Shown: positions 1 through 11,985 of the stretch, piece after piece
Layout of the letters: every line of letters begins with the position of its first letter
Position numbering within the stretch: position 1 is the stretch's first letter
Assembly (NCBI GenBank): GCA_963693315.1
Contig: OY856188.1
Span: 161,301,058-161,365,057, forward strand
Reading direction: 5' to 3'
DNA from: Diogma glabrata
Lineage: Eukaryota; Arthropoda; Insecta; Diptera; Cylindrotomidae
DNA length: 64,000 bases
The notes under the pieces: generated by a model
The model's input: only the letters and a program-made list of their open reading frames with translations
Told to the model about the DNA's origin: nothing
Databases searched by the model: none
Position numbers and translations under genes: made by a program

Positions 1-360
1 TGGAAGAGATATCTCTTATGAAAATGTGGTGGGTCCCCAACAGCCTGCATTTGAATTTGAATGATAATGGTGATAGAATAACTGAGTTTGCATTATCAAA
101 TAATTTAAGAATTACCATTACCTTCTTTTTGCATCGATTGATACACAAGCAGACTTGGGCCTCACCGAATGGAAACATTCGAAATCAAATTGATCACGTA
201 TTTATAGGAGAGGAAAAAACGATTATTTTAATGTTGATGAGAAAGCATTTAATAATGAACTATTACAAATTAAAGCGGTAATAGAACCCAAAGACCTTAA
301 AGGTCATAATTATATAGAAGCCTACAAACAAACACATTTAAAAGCGGCTATTACTAATTT
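1..360 (+). pseudogene. LINE endonuclease-domain fragment
   Basis: An open stretch at 18-281 encodes the C-terminal part of an exonuclease-endonuclease-phosphatase type domain of a non-LTR retrotransposon. The run NGDRITEFALSNNLRI, followed by IHKQTWASPNGNIRNQIDHV, has the order and spacing seen in many insect LINE endonucleases (a Thr-Trp-x-Ser-Pro segment, then Gln-Ile-Asp-His). The frame is open from the window edge, so the ATG at 18 is probably internal. After residue 74 the similarity fades, and recognisable protein ends before about 360. No reverse transcriptase follows, so this is a truncated relic. The element may continue left of the window. Confidence 0.6.
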
Positions 361-2640
361 TGGTGATTTCTGAATTGGTAAATATAAACAAGAGGTAAGA
401 GCATAATATTACAAATTCGACGAAATAATTTAATTATTTTTTTATACAATATATTCATTATTAATATATTCATTTATCAAAGAAATGACAGAAGTTTTGA
501 AAGTTCTAAAAGAACAAGCCGTCTTAAAATCTAAGATTTTAAGACGGCCCCGGTCTAATCGGGGGCATTGCCGAACGATTGTGCAGAACGATTGTGTTTT
601 GTTTATAAGATATTCGTGTCTGAGCCAGAGGAAACAAAATATTTCATTAGTATAGCGTTCCTCGAGAGTTCATAGTGCAGTATTTAACATTCAAATTTCA
701 ATTGTTATTGGCCATTGGTAATTTATATAAAGTATATAATTTATAAAAAATAAGTACATGCAGGAGAACACAACCTAATTATACCCCACTTATTTGAAGA
801 ACCCTGACTGTTTGGTCTTGTTTTTTATCTATATCATATTGTACAAACTTTACAAGACTTTGTTAAAAACAATTCTAAAATGTAAAATCCTATAACATAT
901 CAAAAGTTTTCTTGATAGTTGTGCTATTTTTTATAAAATGAATGAAAATAATTACGGGAGTAATTTAAATTTATTGGGTTATTTCCAGTGATTTAATAAT
1001 ATTGAATGTTTTATAATGGACAAGCAATATTTTCTAACGACACGAACAAATATTTAAGTTATGTAAATATTTTCAAAGTAACATACTTTGAAAACTTGCT
1101 GACAAATTCTTTTCGCTATATGGACTATAATTTTTAATTCATAAAATAGCAAAAATTATATGTTTGGTTGGTTATAATAAAATCCAAAACGTATCCTAAA
1201 CGTCAATCTTTGTTTATTTTTTTATACATTCACAGGGAGGGAGAAACTGTTATTTTTTTTGGTAGGTTTTTCTTATAGATTTAAAAGAAGCTCGCAATAA
1301 TTGTACAATTTTGAATCAAATGAAAAATTTACGCACGTTTATGGGTAGTAAACTGACCAGACGTCCCACGTGGCGTGGAAATGTCACACATTTCATTGCG
1401 TTGTCCCAAGGAGAAATCTGTCCCACGAAGCGTCCCACGAAACAAATATTTCCACCACATTTGCCGCATTATCGCAATAATCAAAAAACCTTATATCTAC
1501 CTACGTACAGTTGGCGCAATATCTTAGTCAAAGCAATGGCTTCACAGTTTTTTCTTGCAGTTTGTATAATGTTATGTATATGTTGATTTAACCATATTGA
1601 GAGAACAAACCAGTACAATATTTTTTTTACTACAGTTATTTCACTTCAATATTTTACATATCTTTTAATGTTTAACAGATCTACCTCAGCGCAGCGAAAC
1701 CATTTGGTTTCTTTGTTTATAGAAACATCTCCCCGGTGTATATACGAGAGATCGAAAGTATATTATGAAAAATAAAATACAAAATATTTTACTTAAAAAG
1801 ACGCAGTTTTCCGTATAAATTCATAAACATTTAAATTTTCAAACCAGAGTTTACAATTTTACTTTATTTGAGCACTCATTTCAATCCTTTGAAATAATAT
1901 TCAAAAATTAAAATGTTCATAATTTGAATATCGTTCTTACTCGTAAGAGTAAAATTTTTGTTTTTTCGATTTTACTCCTTTGGAGCAGATTAAATTTTCC
2001 TGTTCTTTCATTCGATTTGCAAAAGAAGAAAATTAGTCACTCTACGTCATCCTTTATATTCATTTTTCTAACAATACATGAATAATTGAACGAATCATTC
2101 GAAGCATTTTAAGTTGAAAAGCATCAAATTTGACGCAAAAATAAAAGTTTTGAGTATTTGAAATAAAATATTTCTTTCAATTTAGTAGCAAGAATGATAT
2201 TTTATTTTTTCACTCCTGTATGTTATATTTTTGGGAGTGTTATGTTTTTTTAAGCTACGCACTGAAAGGACAAAGTAAAAGAGTGATATAAGTAGCGTTT
2301 CAAACTCTGTTTAAAACACACTTTAACTAGGTAGCTCAAGCAAAATTAAAATTATTATTTTCTGATATATAATTTTTTTTCTCAATAAAGAACAAACAAA
2401 GCAAACAGCATAAAAACTTGATAAATGGTATAGATTTTCAAAAGATAGAACGAGAGGTATACTGTATACCTCTTATACTTACAGAATACAGAAAAGATAT
2501 TAATTATTTAGTAAAATTAAAATATATTGTTTCAATTGTTTTGCAGTCTTTACTTGTGTAACAAAAGTTTTAAGCTACTATAAAAGGTAAATTTATACTA
2601 ATTTTTAAAATTATATTTAAAAAGTTCTCCTGCAAATCAA
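361..2640. other. AT-rich interval without a recognisable gene
   Basis: No convincing coding region on either strand; the open frame at 1311-1586 has no recognisable motif. A perfect 14-bp-arm hairpin (GCCGTCTTAAAATC, 3-base loop) lies at 518-548, followed by a direct repeat of GAACGATTGTG. The segment around 1360-1440 repeats the word GTCCCACG several times. None of this can be assigned to a known family. Confidence 0.4.
518..548. repeat. perfect short hairpin
   Basis: Arms GCCGTCTTAAAATC (518-531) and GATTTTAAGACGGC (535-548) are perfect inverted complements around TAA. It could be a transcript hairpin, a transposon end remnant or chance; no poly-U tract or gene context favours a terminator. 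Confidence 0.5.
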
Positions 2641-3240
2641 GACGGATAGAAAACGTTTACGTAAATTCTTATACGATATTGAATTGGACTATCCTTTTAT
2701 AAAAAAATCAAAATGTAACGACGCAAAAGTTTAGTGTATTACCAGTCGGAGTGAATTTGCAAATTAACAGTGGACATTATGATCTTAAAAGACACATAGA
2801 TACAGATAAACATAAAAAAGCGTTGCTATAAGCCGCCAGCTCCTGTAGCTTGAACAAGTTTTGTTGTTGTTTTGTTTTCTTATTGTTATTAAACATTGAC
2901 AAAAAGTTAGTTGCAATTTGCGCTGATAACACGAACACCAATTTTAGTGGTGTTACGTCAAGGGGTGAAAATTTAAAAACAAGCTAAACTCGAATTTGAA
3001 CCAGAGTGTATTGGGTATTGGATTCGCAGCCCATATTCTAAATAATGCAATAAGAAATACTGCTGATTTAAATGGCAGGGTTTAAAAAATTTGGATATTT
3101 TACTCTCTTTACTGGAGACGTTGAAGGAGTTCTGCGGCAAAAGTAATGTCGAACATAACCAACTTATTGGATACAGTGAAACTCGCTGGCTGGCGGTAAT
3201 GCCAGCACAGAAAGAATTTCCACTTTCTCGCAATAGATAT
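2640..3240 (+). pseudogene. hAT-like transposase relic (BED-finger type)
   Basis: Three plus-strand blocks, separated by stops and frameshifts, resemble the N-terminal and central parts of hAT-like transposases common in insects. Around 2690-2825 there is a block ending SGHYDLKRHIDTDKHKKAL, the His-x(3-5)-His half of a BED-type zinc finger. Around 2900-2980 comes ICADNTNTNFSGVTSRGENL, which matches the DGAN/GV block. Near 3160-3200 a block reads like GYSETRWLAVMPAQ, the conserved Thr-Arg-Trp segment. The order is right for the family, but no frame stays open beyond about 90 codons, so the copy is dead. The minus-strand ORF at 2973-3233 is a shadow of it. Confidence 0.55.
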
Positions 3241-4100
3241 TCTAATTAATTAGTATTTGGAAGAATGTTTGCATTTTGTCCCACATTTTAACGATTTGAC
3301 TCTGGTCAGTTTAGGGTAGACATAACTCTTTCTCTCTGAAACAAATAAAGGAAAACAAACAAAAAAACGATTCGACATAAGAGGAGTCACGTAGGGATTG
3401 CAATCCCGTGGTGTTTTATGGATCCTGGGACTATGTGACTCATAAATTTTAAATCCCGGGATGTCCGGGATCTAAAAAATCGTATAGAAAAACCATCCTT
3501 TTTTTCTATGCTGCACGATCTGCTGTCGTTTACAAATTCACTCTCTGAACAGTTACAAAGCTAAGATATAATAATTTCTAGCACAAGCGCTTTAATTAAA
3601 ACTACTTTCTTGATGCTTAAACAATGCAGAGATGATACTAAATTTAAAATTATTTTTAACAAATGAAGGGATTTTGCAGAACTTTGCGGCATTCGCTTCG
3701 ATGAAACAACACCAGAAGACTAGCAGAGTAACCAATGTAGCTCAAAAGCATTTTATTTTTATTTCTAAGTCGATGCATTTAAATGCTTTTAAATATATGT
3801 GTGTATAAAAACGTGTATGTTATGTTTTACGAAAAAAATCTTTTTATGTCATTTAAATTCTCGCCCCCCCCTAAGATTTTGGTGAAATGACGCCACTGTT
3901 CACCAGCAGTGCTCGGATGAAATCAGGTCCATAATGCCTCAGACATATGTTTTTCCCCGTTTAACTCGTCAATCGGTTTGTGCAAACAGTCAAATTGTCG
4001 AGATTACTCACTGTCATAGTAATAAAATGCAAAGGGATTTCTTTGTGCTTACATCGTACAAAAGAAATGCTTTGTCCGAATCAATAGTCTCAAGTGCCTT
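3241..4100. other. interval with a hAT-end-like segment, no gene
   Basis: At about 3385-3475 the words GGGATTGCAATCCC and ATCCCGGGATGTCCGGGAT form nested inverted repeats of the kind found at ends of hAT elements, and they lie downstream of the transposase relic at 2640-3240. No partner end was found upstream. A C9 homopolymer run lies near 3864-3872. Nothing else recognisable. Confidence 0.3.
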
Positions 4101-4104
4101 CAAT

Positions 4105-4235
4105 CCACAAAGATTTAAAAAAAGCGTCCACCAACACTCAAGACGCATGTTGTTGTGGGACCTAGGTCTTAAAAGCTATCTATGTGTTGTTGTGACACAT
4201 TTTGTAATTCCTACTACACAACACTTTTAATTAAA
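4105..4235 (-). repeat. interspersed repeat R, copy 1
   Basis: On the minus strand this reads AAGTGTTGTGTAGTAGGAAT, then a block with ATGTGTCACAACAACACAT and a block with CACAACAACATGCG. The same order of words recurs on the plus strand near 11868, 12538 and 17148. Family unknown; boundaries approximate. Confidence 0.5.
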
Positions 4236-4255
4236 AAAAAAATATTCGTTGATCT

Positions 4256-4525
4256 TGTGAGGCACTGTATATCTCAATGATTAAAGCCCACACATAGAGT
4301 GATATGAAGGCTCGCTTCTTCGAGCATGAAATTATGTGCCATCATCAAGGAATACCCCATAACCAAGATTGAGGGTGCTATTGTTGACTGAAAAGAAATT
4401 CGTCCGCCAGCATCACTAACACATCAACTTGGTTTGTGATACCTCACTACTATTGATAGTGGTGTGTGATATCTCACATTAATTCTTATGTCTCTCTTAG
4501 TAGATACTGGAGTATGCGAGGTCAT
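4256..4525 (+). repeat. interspersed repeat Q, copy 1
   Basis: Shares a diverged block order with 12878-13110: CTCAATGATTAAAGCC, CTTCTTCGAGC, GTGCCAT, then a GAGGGTGCTA/GAGAGTGCTA word, and later GCTGGAATACGCG versus ACTGGAGTATGCG. Non-coding as far as visible. It ends at the left target duplication of the hAT-like element. Confidence 0.45.
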
Positions 4526-4994
4526 AAGTCATAACTAGGGCAACCAAAAATATGCACTAGCATGTTTTTTTACAGCACTTAATCAAAAAATGATTAAGCT
4601 AGAAATCCGTTTCAGGTAAAACTACGACTTTTAAGCCCTATTTGTTACAGCATATTTTTGCATATTTTACTCCAAAAAGCTTATTAGTGCATATTTCACC
4701 AAAAGTTCATATTTTTCCATATTTTCACATAATCATGAGTTTTTTCTAGACTTAATGGGGACAATATGGACAAAAATATGAACTTCGAAAAGTTGGATCT
4801 TATATACTATCGCGGCAGTAATGTTGAGGGTTCCGTATTTTAAAAATGGAACAGTAATGCTGAAACTTTGGTGTTCGCCCGACCTTCACAATTTATTTTT
4901 TGGGCCTATATAAGTTCTATTGACCTTAGGTCTTGGATCGGCCATATAAAATGCTTGTTGCCTGTAGCTATTAATCCTAATTCTGTGTTGTCCC

Positions 4995-6962
4995 ATTTTA
5001 TTTATTTATTTATTTATTTGAATAACATATTCACAAACAATTAACAATATAAAATTTTATATTAAAAATAAAAATTTACAATAAAAATAAAAATTTGCAC
5101 TAAAAAAAATAAAAGTTTATAATAAAAACTAAAAATTTACAATAAAAATAAAAATTTACACTAAAAAAAAAATAAAAATTTATAATAAAAATAAAAATTT
5201 ACAATAAATATTACAAATTTGCTATACAAGACAGGAATTTACCTAAATAAAATAAAATGCTTTAAATACAACTTTGTTATCTATTTATATACAAAATTTT
5301 TTAATTCTATTTTTAAAAGTAGTTTTACATGTATTTGCGTCGTATAGTTTTATAAATTTATTAAAGTTATTAATTCCCCGATTTATCGGTTCGTTATTGC
5401 CATAATCAGTTCTGTGTTTTACTTCTTTCAGATAGCTAGAGTGTCTTGTTTGCCTTATATTGTCATTTATTTTAACCTTATCATTAAAATATGATACGTT
5501 TATATTGTGGTGTAAATATCATATATAAAACTAGCTGATAACATATCACGACGATCAGCTAGGGAGTTCATGTTAAGTAATTTGAGTCTATCAGTATAGT
5601 GCGGCAAATTGGTAAAATCGCGTGGATCGTAAACGTGTCTAAGAGCAAAGAGTAAAAACTGCTTTTGAACAGATTCAATTGAAGTGCAGTGAATTTTCTG
5701 AAATGGTGCCCAGATGACTGCTCCGTACTCAAGAATGGTTTGAACTAATGAACAGTAAAGTGATTTAGTTACCATAAAATTATCAAATTCCGTTGCTCTT
5801 CTTTTTATAAAACTTAACATTTTTCGCGCTTTCGCTATAGATGAGTCATAGTGCTCTCTATAAGTTAGCTGTGCATCGAGAACTACACCAAGATCACGCA
5901 CTGTACATACTCGAGTTAGTGTTCTTTCATTCAGAGAATACGTGTAGTATTCGGGATTTTTCTTACGATGAAAGGATATCACTGAGCATTTGTCTATGTT
6001 TAATTCAAGTTTGTTTAGTAAGCACCAATTCTCAAGCGCAGTGTTTTGAAGGAACTGAGAATCGAAATGATTTTTTATAGTATGATAAATTTTAAGATCA
6101 TCAGCATAGAAGAGATGTTTAACATCACTCAAAGTTTCTGATAAATCAGCAATAAATATGTTGAACAGAAGAGGCCCTAGATGGCTGCCTTGAGGAACTC
6201 CAGAGGTAGCGTAAATAGTATTTGATAATGTTCCTAGAATTTTAACTTGCTGGGTTCTTTGGGTTAAGTAAGATACAACCCACTTCAGCAAGCGGCCTCT
6301 AATACCTATGTTATAAAGTTTTTGAAAGAGAATCTTGTGGTCAACTCTGTCAAATGCTTTACTAAAATCTGTGTAAACAGCGTCAATTTGATAACCTGAT
6401 TCCATGTTAAGTAAAATATCGGACGTATAGATTGCTAAATTAGAAACAGTAGATCGACCTTTAACAAATCCATGTTGTTCTTCGTTTAATTTGGGTAAAA
6501 CGTAAGCCGACATTTTACCATAAACTAACATTTTGAAAAACTTTGGAATTGCAGAAAGAATAGCTATACCTCTATAATTTTTTATATCGATTCTACTACC
6601 ATTTTTTAATATAGGTGTTAAAAAAGATGATTTCCATTCAGATGGAAATATACCAGAATCGAGAGATTTATTGAATAAGAAACATAATGGTTTTGACAAA
6701 CTAACTGTACATTTTTTTAAAAAATAATTAGAAATTTTGTCAGGACCAGCTCCTTTGTCTTGATTTAGGGTATGCAAACCAGATATAATGTGACAGTAGC
6801 ATCTCCGTTCGTTGAATGTATATCAGTTTCGTCGTTATTATCCACCACATAGACGTCTTGAAAAAAATCTTTAAATAAATTGGAAATACTTTTAGGGTCC
6901 TGGGCTATAGAACCGTTAAGATGCATTTTCACTGGTAAACCCTTGCATTTAAGCAGTTGAAA
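4995..6962 (-). mobile_element. 5'-truncated LINE nested in the hAT-like element
   Basis: A minus-strand non-LTR retrotransposon remnant made of the reverse-transcriptase ORF (5285-6962), an A-rich 3' UTR (about 5021-5284, with repeated AATAAAAATAAAAATTTACA-like words) and a tetranucleotide tail (TAAA)n at 4995-5020 read on the minus strand. Recognisable protein stops abruptly near 6962, as expected from 5' truncation during target-primed reverse transcription. Clear target-site duplications were not found. Confidence 0.75.
5285..6962 (-). pseudogene. LINE reverse transcriptase, frameshifted
   Basis: The main frame (5500-6777) encodes 425 residues of a non-LTR reverse transcriptase. Visible motifs in order are GAGPDKISNYF (about residues 9-19), SFLTPILKNGSRIDIKNYRG (51-70), EEQHGFVKGRSTVSNL, YTDFSKAFDRVDHK, SGVPQGSHLGPLLFNIF and the catalytic FYADDLKIY, followed by the thumb region. 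Two frame changes break it. Upstream coding (NLFKDFFQDVYVVDNN on the minus strand near 6810-6870) is out of frame at about 6777. Near 5505 the reading moves to another frame that runs on to a stop at 5285, with the usual LINE C-terminal segment. The catalytic Asp pair is intact, but the ORF is not. Clade uncertain; Jockey- or CR1-like. Confidence 0.8.
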
Positions 6963-7648
6963 AATCGTTTGAGAAAATCTTGCTGCTTTTTATGGCATTT
7001 AGATAGATGTTATATGAGAGGTAGAGTTTTTTTAAGAAGATGGTATTTTTTTCTTAATTTTTGAGTTCTTGGGTGTTGACATATGATCGAACATGTTTGT
7101 GTGCGTTCCATCACCTTAATCTAGAAAGTGGCCGGTAAATAAATTTGGTAAATTTCAGAAATGTAGAAAACTTAATTAATAAATGTACTTAAAGATGAGC
7201 AAACTCGTCTTTAAAAAAAACTATAACAAGCTATTAAAAATTGGAACTCTAACTCTGTGTTTTGAGAGGCAAGGTGTAGAAATGTAAAAAGATTTTTTCT
7301 GGAACCGGTCGAGCGGCATGTCATATGGAAGGTAGAATTTTTGAAGAAAGATTGTAATTCTTTTATATAATTTTTATAACCCTTGGGTTTGATATATTAC
7401 TGAAAATGTGTGTTTTTGTCCTGTACCAGATTCAACTCAGAACGTAATTCACCAAACAATTTGATAAAATTTACGCTGAAAGTAAACTGAATTTTAAACG
7501 AAAACTACTGTAAATTGTGATCTCTCTGAAATTTGTTGCTCTGTGTTTTGAGGTGCTATACTCGTTTAAGCGTTTTAAGAATGGTTTATTATTTTAAAGA
7601 TTTCAATTTTAGAAATACTTCTCGAATCCTTAAATTTTTAAATATCAT
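6963..7648. other. interior of the hAT-like element, no gene seen
   Basis: AT-rich DNA between the LINE's 5' truncation point and the hairpin repeat. Words around TGTGTTTTGAG recur at about 7256 and 7550, suggesting a diverged internal duplication of roughly 290 bp. No coding motif recognised. Confidence 0.3.
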
Positions 7649-8146
7649 TGAAATAGTACATTATGATGCTAGGACGTAAAGCTATAGATTTTGGACGGAT
7701 GTGGAGTTTGCAAATCGAGGCGCTAGCCGAGATTTGCACCCACATTAAGTCCAAAATAGCTTACGTCCGTGCATCATATACTATTTTTTATTCGCCGCAA
7801 GCAAAATATTTTAAGAAAAGTTGTTTATTCTAAATTAAAATTATAAATTTTCATAAATTTTAAAATAAAAATATGTGGAACAAGTAACCTTTGAAAAAAT
7901 ATTTATTATTTTTTCCAAATTCTATGACAACAAATGATAACAACTATTTTAATTGGATAATGAAATTTTGAATTTGCGGGTTGCTTTGATAAAAAAATTT
8001 ATTTTTTATAGAATTTAAACAAATACAAATGCTTTTTACTTTTTTGGACGTAGCTATGACGACAAAATAAATAGTTGAAAAGTGATACTTTAAAGCCGCA
8101 AATCACAGTAATAAAGTAACACTTTAATATATAGGCGAATAAAAAT
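7649..8146. repeat. hairpin-headed repeat F1, copy A
   Basis: The first 130 bp (7654-7783) fold back on themselves: the left arm TAGTACATTATGATGC... pairs with the right arm ending ...GCATCATATACTA, with about 60-bp imperfect arms around GAGGCGCTAGCC. A roughly 360-bp body follows, starting TTTTTTATTCGCCGCAAG and ending with GGCGAATAAAAA, so the body has short inverted ends of its own. A second copy with the same arms is at 40028-40488 and a partial one at 32495-32740. No protein coding. Confidence 0.75.
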
Positions 8147-9631
8147 ATATTTTTTTGTATACGCTCCCAAAAATAGCTATTTTACGGCCTCTTTTCAGTC
8201 CGTAAAATGCTTAATTTTCGGACTGAATATTTTAGTATAAAATTCATGGCTTTCTTTTCCTTTCGATTAATAATTATTATGGTTTTGAATATTTCGCTGG
8301 TATCTAATGGATTAGGTACTCTGGAAAATTTTGGAGAGCTATTACAAAATAATATTGTTTGCATCACGTACCTAAATAAGGTTTTTTAGGACTCATTTGC
8401 TATTCCGGACTCGGCTACAATTCGCATTGCATGTTTTCTAACGGAGCCAGGCGGGAAACAGATGCAGTGCACCAAACTTGACAACTTGTAATGTTTTTTG
8501 ACATCTTTTAAGTAAGGAGGCCAATTTTTCTGGCCCACCGCCATTTTAAGATCGTTACAGAGCATTCAGTCTAAATTGTGACTTTCAATGAACAAATGCT
8601 TACGTCTCTTTATCCGCCACACATACTAATTGAAATATCGTTGGTGAACTCGGTCTGCAAAAAATCAACAGCTGTATTCTGGTGGAATTAAAATTGACCA
8701 AATTTCAATCACAACAATCAACAACGTTTTTAAGGTTCTCGTTTCATTTACGGCAGCGTTTTACTGAGTACCATTTATTTGTTCATGCATTTGCCTTTGA
8801 AAATAGGAGAACAAATTACTTGTGCAATGTACTATTGTCTGCAAAACTATATATTGGGTTACTGGTGATTTTAAACAGTTCGTTGATATAAATTAAAAAT
8901 AGAGAGAGAGAGAGACAAAATTAAGCCTTATAGACTATTTATGTATAATTTGATATATTAGATTCCATTCCTGGAGAAATACCAGATTTATAAGATTTGT
9001 GGAATTTTGGTTAAAGTTGTTCCAAATTCGTTTGAAAATGTCGTTTGAAAATGTTTTTAGAATAAATGTGGCATGTTGGTACGGTAGCTTTGTTTAGTCT
9101 TAAAAGTTTTTTAATAGTTTTGGGTTTGAAAGAAATTATTTCATATTATTGCCGAAATATAGAATTTAGAGTACTTCCTTAGAAGTTTTGCGAACAAATT
9201 ATCCTTTCAGGATCAGTGACGATTATATTAGCGTCAATATATGCAAATATTTTTTGGGGTTTCATTATTGAAAAGGGAACGGATTTATTAACTACGAATT
9301 GAAATTTTTCTGTAATGTTTTGAGCAGAAACATTTACATCATAACTAAACGTGGTCAATTTCCATGTACTACCATTACTGACACTCCTAATATCTCAAGT
9401 TTATAGTATATCATAGCGAACAAAAGCTCAGATCTATAGCTTAGGTATCTCAGCAAGCTAGGTAGTCTCGTGACTATAATCAAAAATAATATGACCTTTT
9501 AAGAACGGTATTAAAAAACGAAAATTTAAAAACATATATTTCCATGAGATTTCCCTCAGTTTTTAGAGCATATTTTAAATGCATAAAACAGTTTTTTTAG
9601 AGCATATTTATAGCGCTTAAAACAGTTTTTA
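8147..9631. other. right interior of the hAT-like element
   Basis: No clear gene. A 9-bp-arm inverted repeat, ATTTTACGG, lies at 8179-8208. On the minus strand a short open stretch begins at an ATG near 8546 and reads MAVGQKNWPPYLKDVKKHYK, and another open stretch lies near 9190-9380. Either could be decayed transposon coding, but neither has a motif I recognise. A (GA)n run of about 12 bases is at 8902-8914. Confidence 0.3.
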
Positions 9632-9663
9632 TAGTGCATATTTTTGGTTGCCCTAGTCATAAC

Positions 9664-11867
9664 TTATACCCGTATATAAAAAAAAATATATAAAAATTAA
9701 CAAAAACTAATTCCTCCATGGCAACCATCTGATCATCAGTCTCGTTTAAAAAATATAAACAAATGGTAGGTCTATATTCGTGGAAGACACATTTCTATGT
9801 TTAATAAGCCTGTTTAGAAATTTAATTAATATGTTTGATTAATAAATTATGTAGTGTTTTACTTATGTCATTAATTTACATACTTGATTTACTTTAATTT
9901 TAATCTTTTCTGAAATTGACGAACGAGAAAATCGAAATATTTAAATTAAAATATAATTAGCAGTATTAATTACATTTTTCTGTTTACTTATTTAAACATT
10001 GAAGGTAGTAATATCATATATAATATGTAAATGCTGGAAATGACCTTATTTTTAATTAATCTTTGTTGGTTATTGTTAACATTTTTTGTATTTTATAATT
10101 TAGTAGAATACGGATTTTAGTTACATACTTTATTTTGGATTATTTCTGCTATTTTTTTTTCGTGATATAAATATCAGCTAACAGATCATAAACTGGTTTC
10201 GCCCAAAATATTTTTGCCTCAAATTAATTTTATATATTAAGTTTCATTAATATTATATATGAATAACTAAGGTATAAAAAAATTCTTTACCTTCTTCAAA
10301 GCCAATTAACACAGACAAAGAATGGCGTTAAATTAATTATTTATTTTAATATCTTTTCTGAAAATACTGCTAAAACAAATTTAATCTATTTATAGTCTAG
10401 TCATCATTGTATTTAACCACCTGAGACTTTATATGCCATAATATATTAAATTTAATTCTTGATCAATTTTTACAGTAAAAATGGAAATTTTACATGCATT
10501 TTCACTCTAAAATTAATAACAAAAATCAGGTTATAATGTTTTCCTTTACGAGAAATTGTTTCTCGTGCAAAAAATTTCATGTATTTTATTTTAATCATTA
10601 TTATAATCTAAATTCTAAGTAGTTTGCTTTCTGAATATTGATGAGCTTACAATGGAATGATTTTAAAAATGCAATTGAAAGATAATTGTCAAGAGTTATG
10701 GGAAATGGTGAGATTAAAATAATTAAATTGACCTTCAAAATAGTTATCTTTGTAGCCTTAGATGCTAGTACTTATATCTATATACAAATTTACAATTTAT
10801 TATGGTTTACCTTTCATTTTTGTATATTTCCTTTTTATTTTTAACAATTAAGATAAAAAAATGAGGCAATATGTTATATTGAATTACGTAAACGAAATAA
10901 AAAACAGATCAATAACTTTATCAAGCGTTATATAAAATTTCGTCAAAAAAAATTTGGAAAATGTTTTACTTATTCAATTCCGAAACTTAGTTTTTATTTT
11001 AAAATGTAAGTTTTACATGTTGTTGTAACGACTAACGAGCAAGTGAAGATGACGAAATTTCATTTCATTTTAAGTTAGTACTACATGAAATACATGTTCG
11101 TATCTATCTAACACAATAACTAATCATATTTAAATGCATTTTAAATCGTTGAATACTTAATGTTTTTAATAAACCTATAAATTTCATCGTTATTCAAATT
11201 TTTACATATTATAGAAAAGCTCCAATTTAAAATGCTAGAAATCATTGATCAAAATTCGAACAAGATAATTGCTAGAAATATTTTTACCTTGGAAGGTCGT
11301 TTGGTTTTTTTATAGAGTTATTTCAGAAAAAATTACATGCATGCATATGTTATGTTTGGTTTGATTTGTAATTTAATTTGGGCGTTAATGAGCGGAACAT
11401 TTTTATACAATTAACTCAATTAAAATTAATGGTAATTGGTAAAATGTGTAATTTCATGATACAGTTAAAGTACAGTTAACCACTTTATGTACATAGTTTT
11501 AAAATTCGAATCAAATTTCATAAATGTTAATGAACTATAATGGTTAAATGCTTCCTCTTCCAAGATTTTTAATCTTGTCAATTAAAATATTCATTTATTC
11601 TATGTTGAGTTTGATTGACTTTACTTATTTGTTTTATAGCTTCTTACTGTCACTTACACTGGGTGACTCAAAACACACGTTATAGTATATACAGTTCGGA
11701 TCCTTTACAAATTTGTCTGCAGTTTTTGTAAAGGAAAGTCGGAAATATAAATCAGAAATGAAACACAGTTTAAGGTGCACTACTTATCTTGTGGTATGTC
11801 TTTTGCTGAGTTAATTTTATTTTACTTTCCTTTTAAGTTGATTTGTATACAGTTTTATTTTTTATTG
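9664..11867. other. AT-rich interval, nothing recognised
   Basis: Very AT-rich single-copy-looking DNA. I see no open frame with a known motif, no tandem repeats and no long inverted repeats here. Confidence 0.3.
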
Positions 11868-11985
11868 TTTTGATTAAAAGTGTTGTTTAATAGGAATTGT
11901 AATATGTTTCACAACATATATACATATCTCTTTGAAAATCTTACAATGCTCCACAAAGCATACGTTCTGAGAATGTGGTTTGAGA
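11868..11985 (+). repeat. interspersed repeat R, copy 2
   Basis: Shares the words AAAAGTGTTGTTTAATAGGA, ATTGTAATATGTTTCACAAC and CATACGTTCTGAG with the copies near 4105, 12538 and 17148, but is more diverged. Confidence 0.4.

Larger units (their letters stand above)
4536..9655. mobile_element. hAT-like DNA transposon with 24-bp TIRs
   Basis: The ends at 4536-4559 and 9632-9655 are perfect inverted complements of 24 bp beginning TAGGGCAACCAAAAATATGC. They are flanked by an identical 8-bp direct repeat, GTCATAAC, at 4528-4535 and 9656-9663. An 8-bp duplication together with a T/CAGGG start is the signature of the hAT superfamily. Inside are a nested minus-strand LINE (4995-6962) and a hairpin repeat (7649-8146). 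AT-rich subterminal DNA repeats the word GCATATTT on both sides. No intact transposase is visible; short open minus-strand stretches remain near 8385-8535 and 9190-9380. This copy appears non-autonomous or decayed. Confidence 0.85.

Noticed and set aside
518..548. Intrinsic transcription terminator
   Set aside because: Perfect hairpin but no adjacent T-run or gene, and bacterial-type terminators are not expected in this genome.
5841..6080. Plus-strand ORF opposite the LINE RT
   Set aside because: Shadow of the minus-strand reverse transcriptase.
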